Shown piece after piece: positions 57,023-64,000 of a DNA stretch of 64,000 nucleotides. The DNA is from Streptomyces sp. NBC_00513 (lineage in GTDB: Bacteria; Actinomycetota; Actinomycetes; Streptomycetales; Streptomycetaceae). The translations under genes were made by a program, and so were the position numbers. The notes beneath the pieces were generated by a model. It did not search any database and was not told where the DNA came from. It was given only the letters and a program-made list of their open reading frames with translations. Positions within the stretch are counted from its first letter, which is position 1, and each line of letters begins with the position of its first letter. The stretch covers positions 2,294,001-2,358,000 of the forward strand of contig NZ_CP107845.1 in NCBI RefSeq assembly GCF_041431415.1. Direction: 5' to 3'.

Positions 57023-57232
57023 TTACGGCGCCGAGGCGCCGCGCCATCGCATGCCGTTGACCTGGCCCGGCTCGGAGCCGATCACGTAGCGCACCCGTCG
57101 CCCGTGCACGCGCCGGGCCGGGGCACGGCAGCCGCGGGGGCGGCAGCCGCGCGCCAGCGGCGCGTGCGTCGTCGGCACGGCGGCCGGGCCGGGGCCCGGT
57201 CGGGTGCGGACGAAGGAGCGGAAGGGCGGCAC
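57023..57232 (-). CDS. trpM: TrpM-like small protein of the trp operon
   Basis: Small basic frame between trpC and trpB, where Streptomyces trp operons carry trpM. The distinctive part is LARGCRPRGCRAPARR followed by RVRYVIGSEPGQVNGMRW, with two cysteines in a CxxxxC spacing. GTG at 57232 gives 69 residues, close to the ~63 known for TrpM; GTG at 57178 would give 51. TrpM is described as a modulator of tryptophan synthesis in S. coelicolor. The rest of this intergenic stretch (56831-57022) holds nothing I recognise. Confidence 0.65.
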   Translation of the reverse strand: MPPFRSFVRTRPGPGPAAVPTTHAPLARGCRPRGCRAPARRVHGRRVRYVIGSEPGQVNGMRWRGASAP

Positions 57233-57240
57233 GGGAGGGG

Positions 57241-58050
57241 TCAGCTCCGCCCGTGGCGCAGGGCGGGGTGGGCGCCGGCGGCGACGAGGTCGGCCACGGC
57301 CGCCTTCGGGTCGCGTCCGGTGACCAGGGACTCCCCGACGAGGACGGCGTCGGCGCCCTCGTTGGCGTAGGCGATCAGGTCGTGCGGTCCGCGGATGCCG
57401 GACTCGGCGATCTTCACGATGTGGTCGGGGATCTCCTGGACGACGCGCTCGAAGGTGGAGCGGTCGACCTTGAGGTCCTTGAGGTTGCGCGCGTTGACAC
57501 CGATGATCTTGGCTCCGGCGGCGACGGCGCGCTCGACCTCCTCCTCGTCGTGGACCTCGACGAGCGGGGTCAGACCGATGGTCTGGGCGCGCTCGATGAG
57601 GGAGACCAGGGCCTCCTGTTCCAGGGCCGCGACGATCAGCAGGGCGAGGTCGGCGCCGTAGGCGCGGGCCTCCCAGAGCTGGTAGGCCGTGACGATGAAG
57701 TCCTTGCGCAGGATCGGGATGTCCACGCGGGCGCGGACGGCCTCCAGGTCGGCCAGCGAGCCGCCGAAACGGCGCTGCTCGGTGAGGACGGAGATGACCG
57801 CCGCACCGCCCGCCTCGTAGTCGGCGGCGAGCGCGGCCGGATCGGCGATGGCGGCCAGCGCGCCCTTGGACGGGCTGGAGCGCTTGACCTCGCAGATCAC
57901 CTTGACGCTGTCGCCGCGCAGGGCCGCGACACCGTCCTTGGCCTGGGGCGCCTTGGCGGCACGCTCCTTGAGCTCGTCGAGGCTCACGCGGGCCTGCCGT
58001 TCGGCAAGGTCTTCGCGGACCCCTTCGATGATCTCGTCGAGCACACTCAC
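57241..58050 (-). CDS. trpC: indole-3-glycerol phosphate synthase
   Basis: 269-residue TIM barrel closing the indole ring of Cd[14 protein letters not shown] (about 51-62) has the catalytic lysine; ILRKDFIV (second catalytic lysine, about 113), [17 protein letters not shown] and AESGIRG follow the family order. GTG start with GGAAGGGGG upstream. It is the first gene of trpC-trpM-trpB-trpA; the 174-nt leader has a plausible promoter but no Trp-rich leader peptide. Confidence 0.96.
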   Translation of the reverse strand: MSVLDEIIEGVREDLAERQARVSLDELKERAAKAPQAKDGVAALRGDSVKVICEVKRSSPSKGALAAIADPAALAADYEAGGAAVISVLTEQRRFGGSLADLEAVRARVDIPILRKDFIVTAYQLWEARAYGADLALLIVAALEQEALVSLIERAQTIGLTPLVEVHDEEEVERAVAAGAKIIGVNARNLKDLKVDRSTFERVVQEIPDHIVKIAESGIRGPHDLIAYANEGADAVLVGESLVTGRDPKAAVADLVAAGAHPALRHGRS

Positions 58051-58097
58051 GCGAGCGGCCCCCTTCCGGGTCGATGACGGTCGGCCGCCTCACAGAC

Positions 58098-58126
58098 ACG
58101 TATCACTGCAAGGTCGGCACACTCAA
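58098..58126 (-). promoter_or_regulatory. candidate promoter of trpC
   Basis: On the minus strand TTGAGT (58121-58126) and ATACGT (58098-58103) are 17 nt apart, resembling a vegetative -35/-10 pair. The -10 box ends about 47 nt before the trpC GTG. Other start sites are possible. Confidence 0.35.
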
Positions 58127-58224
58127 ATGGTATCCGCAGGTCGCCGCGGCCTCCGCACGGACGTCGCCGTTTCCCAGGGACTGGACAGTCGGAATGCGGG
58201 CTTCCTCCGGCTGTCGCACGGTCC

Positions 58225-58731
58225 TCAGGGGGCCAGGGCCGCCCCGAACGGGAGATTGCGGACCATCGCGAAAACCAGCATCAGGGATCCGAGAACCCAC
58301 CAGTACGCCGGCTTCAGGTCGATCCGCGGGGCCGGGGCGCCGCGCCAGGCCCGGACCAGCCACACGGCGGTGAACGCCGCGAAAAGCACGTAGCCGGCGA
58401 CCGCCGCCGCGTTCGCGCCGAGGGCGGTGAGCAGGTCGCCCCGCGCGAAGGCGTGGGCGCTGCGCAGCCCGCCGCAGCCCGGGCACAGGATGCCCGTCAG
58501 CCGGAACAGCGGGCAGACCGGGTAGTGCCCGGGTTCGTTGGGGTCGACCGCGCCCACGTACGCGAAGGCGGCGACCACCCCGGCCAGGGTGAGGACGGGA
58601 ACGGCCATCGTCCGGGCCCGGGAGGCCCGCACCGGGGCGGGCGGGGCGTACGGAGGCAACGGGGGCCCGGGGGCGGGGTGCGGGGCGGGAGGGGTGCGGG
58701 AGGCGTCCACGCGCCGATTCTCTCCGGTCAT
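58225..58731 (-). CDS. DUF2752 membrane protein
   Basis: 168-residue protein: a Pro-rich cytosolic N-terminus of ~40 residues, then three or four membrane segments. The DUF2752 signature CPLFRLTGILCPGCGGLRSAH contains the conserved CPxCG-type cysteine motif (CPGCG) followed by an RS-H pair. Function is unknown; the conserved cysteines and histidine suggest metal or redox chemistry in the membrane. In actinobacteria it lies by habit in the trp region, as here between trpC and the HGxxPAAW gene. Confidence 0.85.
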   Translation of the reverse strand: MTGENRRVDASRTPPAPHPAPGPPLPPYAPPAPVRASRARTMAVPVLTLAGVVAAFAYVGAVDPNEPGHYPVCPLFRLTGILCPGCGGLRSAHAFARGDLLTALGANAAAVAGYVLFAAFTAVWLVRAWRGAPAPRIDLKPAYWWVLGSLMLVFAMVRNLPFGAALAP

Positions 58732-58787
58732 GACAAAAGGCGCAGCCCGACAGGGCCGCGCCTTCCGCTTCTCCCGGTCCGCGTGCG

Positions 58788-59039
58788 TCAGACGCTCGCG
58801 GGGACCTTGGACGCGGCGATGACCTCGGCGAGGTCCTTGTGGGCGGCCTTCGGAGCGCCCATGCCGGCGGCCTTCATCGCCATCCCGACGACACCGCCGA
58901 GGACGACGACGCCCAGGCCGGCGTAGAACCCGAGCGGGTTCGCGAGCACCATGAAGGCGCCGGAGACGCAGAAACCGATGAAGGCGATGATGACACCGGT
59001 CCAGGCGGCCGGGGTGTGTCCGTGGCTCGTGCCCGCCAT
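58788..59039 (-). CDS. HGxxPAAW motif membrane protein
   Basis: 83-residue protein named for its N-terminal motif HGHTPAAW (residues 6-13). Two membrane segments follow (VIIAFIGFCVSGAFMVLA and LGVVVLGGVVGMAM), then a charged C-terminus. GAGGAG is 6 nt before the ATG. It is an actinobacterial family of unknown function, routinely encoded in this cluster beside the trp-associated membrane protein. Confidence 0.9.
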   Translation of the reverse strand: MAGTSHGHTPAAWTGVIIAFIGFCVSGAFMVLANPLGFYAGLGVVVLGGVVGMAMKAAGMGAPKAAHKDLAEVIAASKVPASV

Positions 59040-59138
59040 GAGTTGCTCCTCGTTGCTCTGTCGCACGTCACGTGCTGTGTCGAACGCTCGGTGCCCATTG
59101 TCCCGCACCGGACGCGGCGCTCGCTCACGGGGGTCCCG

Positions 59139-59804
59139 TCAGCGGGTGGGGTCCTCGCCTCGGTCCAGAGCCTTCCACAGGTCCTCGGGCCGGTCCGGGT
59201 CCACGGGCGCGGGAGTCCGGGTGCGGGGGCTGCCGTCGCGTTCGTAGCGGCCGCCCATCGCGGGCCAACTCCGGCCGAAGCGCAGGGCCAGGAGGCCGGC
59301 CAGCAGGATCAGGGCCCCGCCGACGGCGGTGACGTACGGCCACGCCGTATGGGTGAGCCCGACCACCTGGGCCGCGGTGTCCGCGGTGGTCCTGGCGGCC
59401 TGTTCGTCCAGGGCCCGGTGGTCGTCGGCGGCGAACACGGCCGCCAGGGCGGCGCCCAGACCGCTCAGCGCGAGCAGTCCGGACACCAGCCGCCGGCTCC
59501 TGCCGCGGACGGCGAAGACGGCGACCAGGGCGGCGAGGGCGACGATCGCCAGGGCGGCGGGCAGGCCGGTGACGGCCCGCCCGTCGGCGCTCAGCGGCAG
59601 CGAACCGCCGCCGACGGCCGCCCGGCCCTGGGCCCAGACGCGGCCGGAGGCGAGCAGCACGACGGTGGCGCCGAGGGCGCCGAACAGCAGGGCGACGGCC
59701 ACGCTGCGGCGGCCGGCGCCGCTCTCGGGCCTCGGCGGGGCCTCTTCGGTCCCGGGGGCGGCGGCATCGTTTCGGGGCGGGGGTACGGCACTCACGCACC
59801 CCAC
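59139..59804 (-). CDS. Trp-biosynthesis-associated membrane protein (TIGR02234 family)
   Basis: 221-residue protein with four membrane segments (starting SVAVALLFGALGATVVLLAS). WAQ and the extracytoplasmic loop between segments one and two, and WPYVTAVGGALILLAGLLA, match the family. It starts 14 nt after trpE on the same strand, hence the family name. The function is unknown; export or sensing of tryptophan or a precursor has no direct support. Confidence 0.87.
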   Translation of the reverse strand: MGCVSAVPPPRNDAAAPGTEEAPPRPESGAGRRSVAVALLFGALGATVVLLASGRVWAQGRAAVGGGSLPLSADGRAVTGLPAALAIVALAALVAVFAVRGRSRRLVSGLLALSGLGAALAAVFAADDHRALDEQAARTTADTAAQVVGLTHTAWPYVTAVGGALILLAGLLALRFGRSWPAMGGRYERDGSPRTRTPAPVDPDRPEDLWKALDRGEDPTR

Positions 59805-59818
59805 TATCCCCTACGTCC

Positions 59819-61309
59819 TCAGCCGCGGTGGAGGCGGTTCGCCGCTCCCACCGCGCGGAGCACCGCGGCGGCCTTGTTGCGGCATTCGAGGTCCTCCAGC
59901 TCGGGCACCGAATCCGCCACGACCCCCGCACCGGCCTGGACGTACGCCGTCCCGTCGCGCAGCAGCGCCGTGCGGATGGCGATGGCCGTGTCGGAGTCCC
60001 CGGCGAAGTCGAGGTAGCCGACGCAACCGCCGTACAGCCCGCGGCGGGAGGGTTCCAGCTCCTCGATGATCTGCATGGCGCGCGGCTTGGGCGCGCCCGA
60101 GAGGGTGCCGGCGGGGAAGCAGGCGGTGAGCACGTCGAAGGCTGTCTTGCCCTCGGCGAGCCGGCCGGTGACGGTGGAGACGATGTGCATCACGTGGGAG
60201 TAGCGCTCGATCGACATGAAGTCGACGACCTCCACCGACCCCGGGGCGCAGACCCGGCCCAGGTCGTTGCGGCCGAGGTCGACGAGCATCAGGTGCTCGG
60301 CGCGCTCCTTGGGGTCCGCCATCAGCTCTTCGGCGAGGTCGTTGTCCTGCTGCGGGGTGGCCCCGCGGTGCCGGGTGCCGGCGATGGGGTGGACCATGGC
60401 CCGGCCGTCCTCGACCTTGACCAGCGCCTCGGGGCTGGACCCGACCACGTCGAAGCCGTTCTCGAAGCGGAAGAGGTACATGTACGGGGAGGGGTTGGTG
60501 GCCCGCAGCACCCGGTAGACGTCGAGCGCGGAGGCCTCGCAGGGCGTCTCGAACCGCTGCGAGGGCACCACCTGGAAGGCCTCGCCGGCCCGGATGCGTT
60601 CCTTCACGTCCTCCACGGCCGCCTGGTACTTCTCGCCGCCCCACAGGGCGGAGAACTCCGGCAGCTCGGAGACGGGCAGCGGGGTGGGTACGTACGGGGC
60701 GGGCCGCGCGAGGTCGGCCTCCATGGCGTCGAGGCGGGCGACCGCGTTCGCGTACGCCTCGTCCACGCCCGTGTCGAGGTCGTTGTGGTTGATGGCGTTG
60801 GCGATGAGCTGGACCGTGCCGTCCCAGTGGTCCATGACGGCCAGGTCGGAGGTGAGCAGCATCGTCAGCTCGGGGAGCTCCAGGTCGTCGGCGGTGTGCT
60901 CGCCGATGCGCTCCAGGCGGCGGACGATGTCGTAGCCGAGGTAGCCGACCATGCCGCCGGTGAAGGGCGGCATTCCGCCGGCGATGTCGCGGGGGGTGTG
61001 CAGGGCCTCGACGGTGGCGCGCAGGGCCTCCAGCGGGTCGCCGTCCGTGGGGACGCCGACGGGCGGGGTGCCGATCCAGTGGGCCCGGCCGTCGCGGACG
61101 GTCAGGGTGGAGTCGCTGCGGACGCCGACGAAGGAGTAGCGGGACCAGGAGCGGCCGTTCTCGGCGGACTCCAGGAGGAAGGTTCCGGGGCGTTCGGCGG
61201 CCAACTTGCGGTAGAGCCCCACGGGCGTGTCGCCGTCGGCCAGCAGTTTGCGGCTGACGGGGATGACGCGGCGGTCGACGGCGAGCTTGCGGAACGTCTC
61301 GAGATCCAT
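59819..61309 (-). CDS. trpE: anthranilate synthase component I
   Basis: 496-residue chorismate-binding enzyme making anthranilate with TrpG-supplied ammonia. The N-terminal tryptophan feedback site shows LLES (about residue 46) and RYSFVG. The catalytic half has [39 protein letters not shown], the histidine in [11 protein letters not shown], and [16 protein letters not shown]. trpG is not next to it. It lies 15 nt after hisI, so it is transcribed from a his-type promoter. Confidence 0.97.
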   Translation of the reverse strand: MDLETFRKLAVDRRVIPVSRKLLADGDTPVGLYRKLAAERPGTFLLESAENGRSWSRYSFVGVRSDSTLTVRDGRAHWIGTPPVGVPTDGDPLEALRATVEALHTPRDIAGGMPPFTGGMVGYLGYDIVRRLERIGEHTADDLELPELTMLLTSDLAVMDHWDGTVQLIANAINHNDLDTGVDEAYANAVARLDAMEADLARPAPYVPTPLPVSELPEFSALWGGEKYQAAVEDVKERIRAGEAFQVVPSQRFETPCEASALDVYRVLRATNPSPYMYLFRFENGFDVVGSSPEALVKVEDGRAMVHPIAGTRHRGATPQQDNDLAEELMADPKERAEHLMLVDLGRNDLGRVCAPGSVEVVDFMSIERYSHVMHIVSTVTGRLAEGKTAFDVLTACFPAGTLSGAPKPRAMQIIEELEPSRRGLYGGCVGYLDFAGDSDTAIAIRTALLRDGTAYVQAGAGVVADSVPELEDLECRNKAAAVLRAVGAANRLHRG

Positions 61310-61324
61310 GGCGTGGAACCCTAC

Positions 61325-61681
61325 CTATTCGGTGTCGCCGAGGAGGACATCGGCGTCGAAGCACGTACGGGCGCCGGTGTGACAGGCGGCCCCGACCTGG
61401 TCGACCTTCACGAGGAGGGTGTCGGCGTCGCAGTCGAGGGCGACGGACTTCACGTGCTGGAAGTGGCCGGAGGTGTCTCCCTTGACCCAGTACTCCCCGC
61501 GGCTGCGGGACCAGTACGTGCAGCGCCCGGTGGTCAGGGTCCGGTGCAGGGCCTCGTCGTCCATCCAGCCGAGCATGAGCACCTCACCGGTGTCGTACTG
61601 CTGGGCGATGGCCGGAACCAGACCGTCCGCGGAGCGCTTGAGACGGGCGGCGATGGCGGGGTCGAGGGAGGTCGTACTCAT
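61325..61681 (-). CDS. hisI: phosphoribosyl-AMP cyclohydrolase
   Basis: 118-residue histidine-pathway enzyme opening the adenine ring of PR-AMP. Family motifs are [30 protein letters not shown] and the zinc/magnesium ligands in [11 protein letters not shown] and [12 protein letters not shown] at 61681 (MSTTSLDP) gives the usual length; a GTG at 61714 would add 11 residues. The fused HisE domain is absent, as in other Streptomyces. trpE follows by 15 nt, coupling the two pathways. Confidence 0.95.
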   Translation of the reverse strand: MSTTSLDPAIAARLKRSADGLVPAIAQQYDTGEVLMLGWMDDEALHRTLTTGRCTYWSRSRGEYWVKGDTSGHFQHVKSVALDCDADTLLVKVDQVGAACHTGARTCFDADVLLGDTE

Positions 61682-61773
61682 GAGGCCATTGTGCCGGGAG
61701 AAGGCGGCGATCACGGAGCGCCGTCCACCTGATGGGCGGGCGCGCGACGGGTTCCGGCCGTAGGCTGGCCCGC

Positions 61774-62406
61774 ATGTCTACCCATGCGAAGCGTGAACGA
61801 CTGCTCCTGGCCGACCTGTTGGAGTCGGCGGGGCCGGAGGCGCCGACGCTGTGCGACGGCTGGCGCGCCCGGGAACTCGCGGCGCACGTGGTCGTCCGCG
61901 AACGCCGCCCGGACGCGGCGGGCGGTCTCCTGCTGAACGTGCTGAAGACCCGGCTGGACAAGGTGATGGAGGAGTACGCGGCCAAGCCGTACGAGGAACT
62001 GATCCAGTTGATCCGTACCGGCCCGCCGAAGATGTCCCTCTACTCCCTGAAGCAGATCGACGAGGCGGCCAACGCGGTGGAGTTCTACGTCCACGCGGAG
62101 GACGTCCGGCGGGCCCGGCCCGACTGGTCGCCGCGGGCGCTGGACCCCGTGTTCTCGGACTCCCTCTGGTCCCGCCTGGAGAAGCTGGCCCGGCTGACGG
62201 GCCGCCGCTCCCCGGTGGGGCTGGTCCTGCGCCGCCCGAACGGCCAGACGACGGTGGCGCACAAGGGCACCCCGGTGGTGACGGTCACGGGCGAGCCGGG
62301 CGAACTCACGCTGTTCTGCTTCGGCCGCCAGTCCTCGGCGGCGGTGGAGCTGGACGGTCCGGCGGAGGCCGTCGCGAAGCTGACGACGGCGCAGCTGGGC
62401 CTGTAG
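61774..62406 (+). CDS. TIGR03085-type metal-binding protein (mycothiol-dependent isomerase-like fold)
   Basis: 210-residue protein of the DinB/maleylpyruvate-isomerase-like fold. [20 protein letters not shown] and [17 protein letters not shown] are the first two helices, with the metal-ligand histidine in AAHVV and later ligands in [15 protein letters not shown]. Members of this fold often use mycothiol as cofactor; this subfamily has no assigned reaction. It is a lone plus-strand gene between hisI and the MFS gene and breaks the hisI-hisF neighbourhood. Confidence 0.83.
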   Translation: MSTHAKRERLLLADLLESAGPEAPTLCDGWRARELAAHVVVRERRPDAAGGLLLNVLKTRLDKVMEEYAAKPYEELIQLIRTGPPKMSLYSLKQIDEAANAVEFYVHAEDVRRARPDWSPRALDPVFSDSLWSRLEKLARLTGRRSPVGLVLRRPNGQTTVAHKGTPVVTVTGEPGELTLFCFGRQSSAAVELDGPAEAVAKLTTAQLGL

Positions 62407-62458
62407 CGCCCGGCGGGCGTGTGCGGGGCCGCCGGGTCGGCGGAGGGCCCGGGCCCCG

Positions 62459-62482
62459 GCGGTCAGGCGGTCAGGCGGTCAG
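62459..62482. repeat. three tandem copies of CGGTCAGG at the end of the MFS gene
   Basis: The 8-bp unit CGGTCAGG occurs three times in a row and supplies the MFS stop codon (TCA at 62479-62481 read on the minus strand). Each copy contains TCA, so slippage would move but not remove the stop. Confidence 0.8.
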
Positions 62483-63681
62483 GCGAAGGCGAGTTCCGCC
62501 CTGCGGACCTCGCGGGCCGAGGTGCCGACCACCGCTCCCGCCATGCTCAGCAGGCCGCCGGCCACGAACACCGGGGTGATGCCCCACAGGTCCACCGCCA
62601 GGCCGAAAACGGGGTAGGACAGCGGGGCCAGGCCCACCGCCGTGAAGGCCATGACCGAGCTGACCCGGCCCAGGTACGCGGGGTCGGTGGAGGTCTGGAT
62701 CAGGGCGACGGCCAGGCCTCCGCAGATTCCGCAGACCAGGCCGGTCAGCAGCGAGACGGCGACCGCGGTCGGCAGGCCGGGGGCCAGGGCGAGGCTGCCG
62801 ATGCCGGCCGAGCCGACGATCAGGGTGAGGTTCTGCACCGCGCCCGCGCGGGGGAACCGGGGCACCAGCGTCAGGACCAGGGCGCTGGACGCCGCACCCG
62901 CCCCGAAGGCGCCGATGATCCAGCCGACCCCGCCGGCGCCCCAGTCCCGCTCCTCGGCCAGCAGGATCAGCCCCAGGGTGAGCGGCGCGGAGGTGCCGAG
63001 CTGGCTCAGCGCGCCGGACACCGTCAGCGGACCGATCACCGGGTGCCGCCGGATGTAGGCGAGCCCGGACAGCAACTGCCGCCAGGGGGTCTGCCCCGCC
63101 GAGGGGTCCTCGGAGTCCCGCACCGTGGGGGCGATCCGTACGGCCAGCAGCAGCACCAGGGAGAGCCCGAACAGCGCGGCGGCCACGCCGAAGGCGGCTC
63201 CCACGCCGCCCAGGCCGATCGCGAGGCCCGCCACCGGCGGCCCCGCGGTGTGCCCGACGCGTTCGGCGAGGCTGCGCAGCCCCTGGACCCGCACCAGCTG
63301 TCCGGGGCCGGCGATGCGGGGCGGCAGCGCGCCGACCGCCGGCATGAACAGCGCGTCGACGGCCCCGAAGACCAGGGCCACCGTCACCAGGACCCACAGC
63401 CCGGGTGAGGCGAGCGCGACGATCAGGGCGAGCGCGAGGATGACCGCGCAGCGCACGGCGTCGGAGGAGACGACCACGAGCCGGGGCCCGAAGCGGTCGG
63501 CGACCACCCCGCCGCCCAGCATGAGCAGGGCCCTCGGGACGGCGCCGGCCGCCATGACCAGCCCGACCTCGGCCGGCCCGGCCACGTGCGCGGCGGTCCA
63601 GCCGAGGGCGAGGAAGTAGATCGCGTCGCCGATCAGCGAGGCGGCGTAGGCGGCCAGCCAACGCCATGTGTTCCGGTTCAA
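62479..63681 (-). CDS. major facilitator superfamily transporter
   Basis: 400-residue, 12-segment MFS protein of the enterobactin-exporter/macrolide-efflux type (EntS/MefA-like). It has SLIGDAIYFLALGWTA in segment 1, the loop motif GGGVVADRFGPRLVV, DALFMPAVGALPPRI (family block between segments 4 and 5) and QLLSGLAYIRRHPVIGPL in the central loop. The likely start is TTG at 63681, with GGGGGG 5-6 nt upstream; no in-frame ATG or GTG precedes segment 1. The substrate is unknown. It lies 17 nt after hisF. Confidence 0.88.
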   Translation of the reverse strand: MNRNTWRWLAAYAASLIGDAIYFLALGWTAAHVAGPAEVGLVMAAGAVPRALLMLGGGVVADRFGPRLVVVSSDAVRCAVILALALIVALASPGLWVLVTVALVFGAVDALFMPAVGALPPRIAGPGQLVRVQGLRSLAERVGHTAGPPVAGLAIGLGGVGAAFGVAAALFGLSLVLLLAVRIAPTVRDSEDPSAGQTPWRQLLSGLAYIRRHPVIGPLTVSGALSQLGTSAPLTLGLILLAEERDWGAGGVGWIIGAFGAGAASSALVLTLVPRFPRAGAVQNLTLIVGSAGIGSLALAPGLPTAVAVSLLTGLVCGICGGLAVALIQTSTDPAYLGRVSSVMAFTAVGLAPLSYPVFGLAVDLWGITPVFVAGGLLSMAGAVVGTSAREVRRAELAFA

Positions 63682-63698
63682 CGCAGCCCCCCGGGGCG

Positions 63699-64000
63699 TC
63701 AGCGCACCGGGTGGCCGGCCCCCCGCAGCGCGTCCTTGACCTGGCCGATGCGCAGGTCGCCGAAGTGGAACACCGACGCGGCGAGTACCGCGTCCGCGCC
63801 GGCCTCGATGGCCGGCGGGAAGTGCTCCAGCCTGCCGGCGCCGCCGGAGGCGATCACCGGGACCGTGACGTGCCTGCGCACGGCCGCGATCATCTCCGTG
63901 TCGTAGCCGTCCTTCGTACCGTCCGCGTCCATGGAGTTCAACAGGATTTCCCCGGCGCCCAGTTCGGCCGCCCGGTGGGCCCATTCCACGGCGTCGATGC
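63699..64000 (-). CDS. hisF: imidazole glycerol phosphate synthase cyclase subunit (3' part, cut by window edge)
   Basis: C-terminal ~100 residues of HisF, the cyclase that makes IGP and AICAR from PRFAR using HisH-derived ammonia. [20 protein letters not shown] contains the catalytic aspartate region, [19 protein letters not shown] the phosphate-binding glycines, and [19 protein letters not shown] the second phosphate loop. The frame is open to the window end, so the N-terminal half lies outside. The MFS gene follows by 17 nt. Confidence 0.95.
   Translation of the reverse strand, partial: IDAVEWAHRAAELGAGEILLNSMDADGTKDGYDTEMIAAVRRHVTVPVIASGGAGRLEHFPPAIEAGADAVLAASVFHFGDLRIGQVKDALRGAGHPVR

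Noticed and set aside
56865..57047. 60-codon minus-strand frame between trpM and trpB
   Set aside because: Overlaps the end of the better-supported trpM frame, lacks a ribosome-binding site and shows no conserved pattern.
58051..58224. Trp attenuator leader peptide before trpC
   Set aside because: No short frame with several Trp codons and no terminator/antiterminator pair could be found in this interval; the same is true for the 15 nt before trpE.

Overview
This window is a high-GC actinobacterial chromosome segment, almost certainly Streptomyces. Third codon positions are nearly all G or C, GTG starts are frequent, many genes overlap by 4 nt (ATGA or GTGA), and lineage markers are present: a DUF5753 XRE regulator paired with DUF397, an HGxxPAAW protein, a trpC-trpM-trpB-trpA operon, and gltBD next to a VIT1-like gene. 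Both ends cut through genes: a 5'-nucleotidase on the left and hisF on the right.

Left part (1-12.9 kb): the end of a secreted 5'-nucleotidase; a two-gene siderophore-precursor pair (lysine/diaminobutyrate decarboxylase and lysine/ornithine N-monooxygenase) with no acyltransferase or siderophore synthetase beside it; aminopeptidase N; chorismate mutase; a NarL-type two-component system; a secreted trypsin; a zincin-like protein with a zinc ribbon; and a DUF5753 regulator with a protein carrying three DUF397-type repeats.

Steroid-type catabolic island (12.9-29.8 kb): gene order matches the KstR2 regulon of Mycobacterium for degrading steroid C/D rings. It has two SDRs, echA20, ipdA, ipdB and ipdC in one block, and fadA6, kstR2, ipdF and two acyl-CoA dehydrogenases in another. 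The blocks are separated by a secreted tyrosine phosphatase, a DEAD-box helicase and a cold-shock protein. Both divergent promoters carry the same palindrome, CCwAACAnnTGTTwGG, a likely KstR2 operator. At the second promoter there is a deletion scar: the last ~20 codons of a lost acyl-CoA dehydrogenase (fadE30 by position) still abut ipdF. An esterase, a hydroxysteroid-type SDR and a PadR regulator follow.

Middle (29.9-43.9 kb): a vWA protein, an FMN-binding oxidoreductase-like protein, a DUF1906 glycoside-hydrolase-like protein, a lipoprotein, a large LuxR (LAL) regulator, glutamate synthase gltB-gltD with a candidate GlnR box, and a VIT1-family transporter.

Most unusual unit (44.2-52.4 kb): seven genes in one direction, every junction overlapping by 4 nt. 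They encode four different ADP-ribosylglycohydrolase-family proteins, a ribokinase-family kinase, a class III CoA-transferase and a CitE-like lyase. I infer a pathway that removes ribose from an unknown N- or O-riboside, phosphorylates the sugar and degrades the aglycone through a CoA thioester.

Right part (52.4-64 kb): lgt, a DsbA-like protein, trpA/trpB/trpM/trpC, a DUF2752 protein, an HGxxPAAW protein, the Trp-associated membrane protein, trpE, hisI, a TIGR03085-like protein, an MFS transporter and the end of hisF. Most convergent gene pairs are separated by strong perfect hairpins, listed as terminators.
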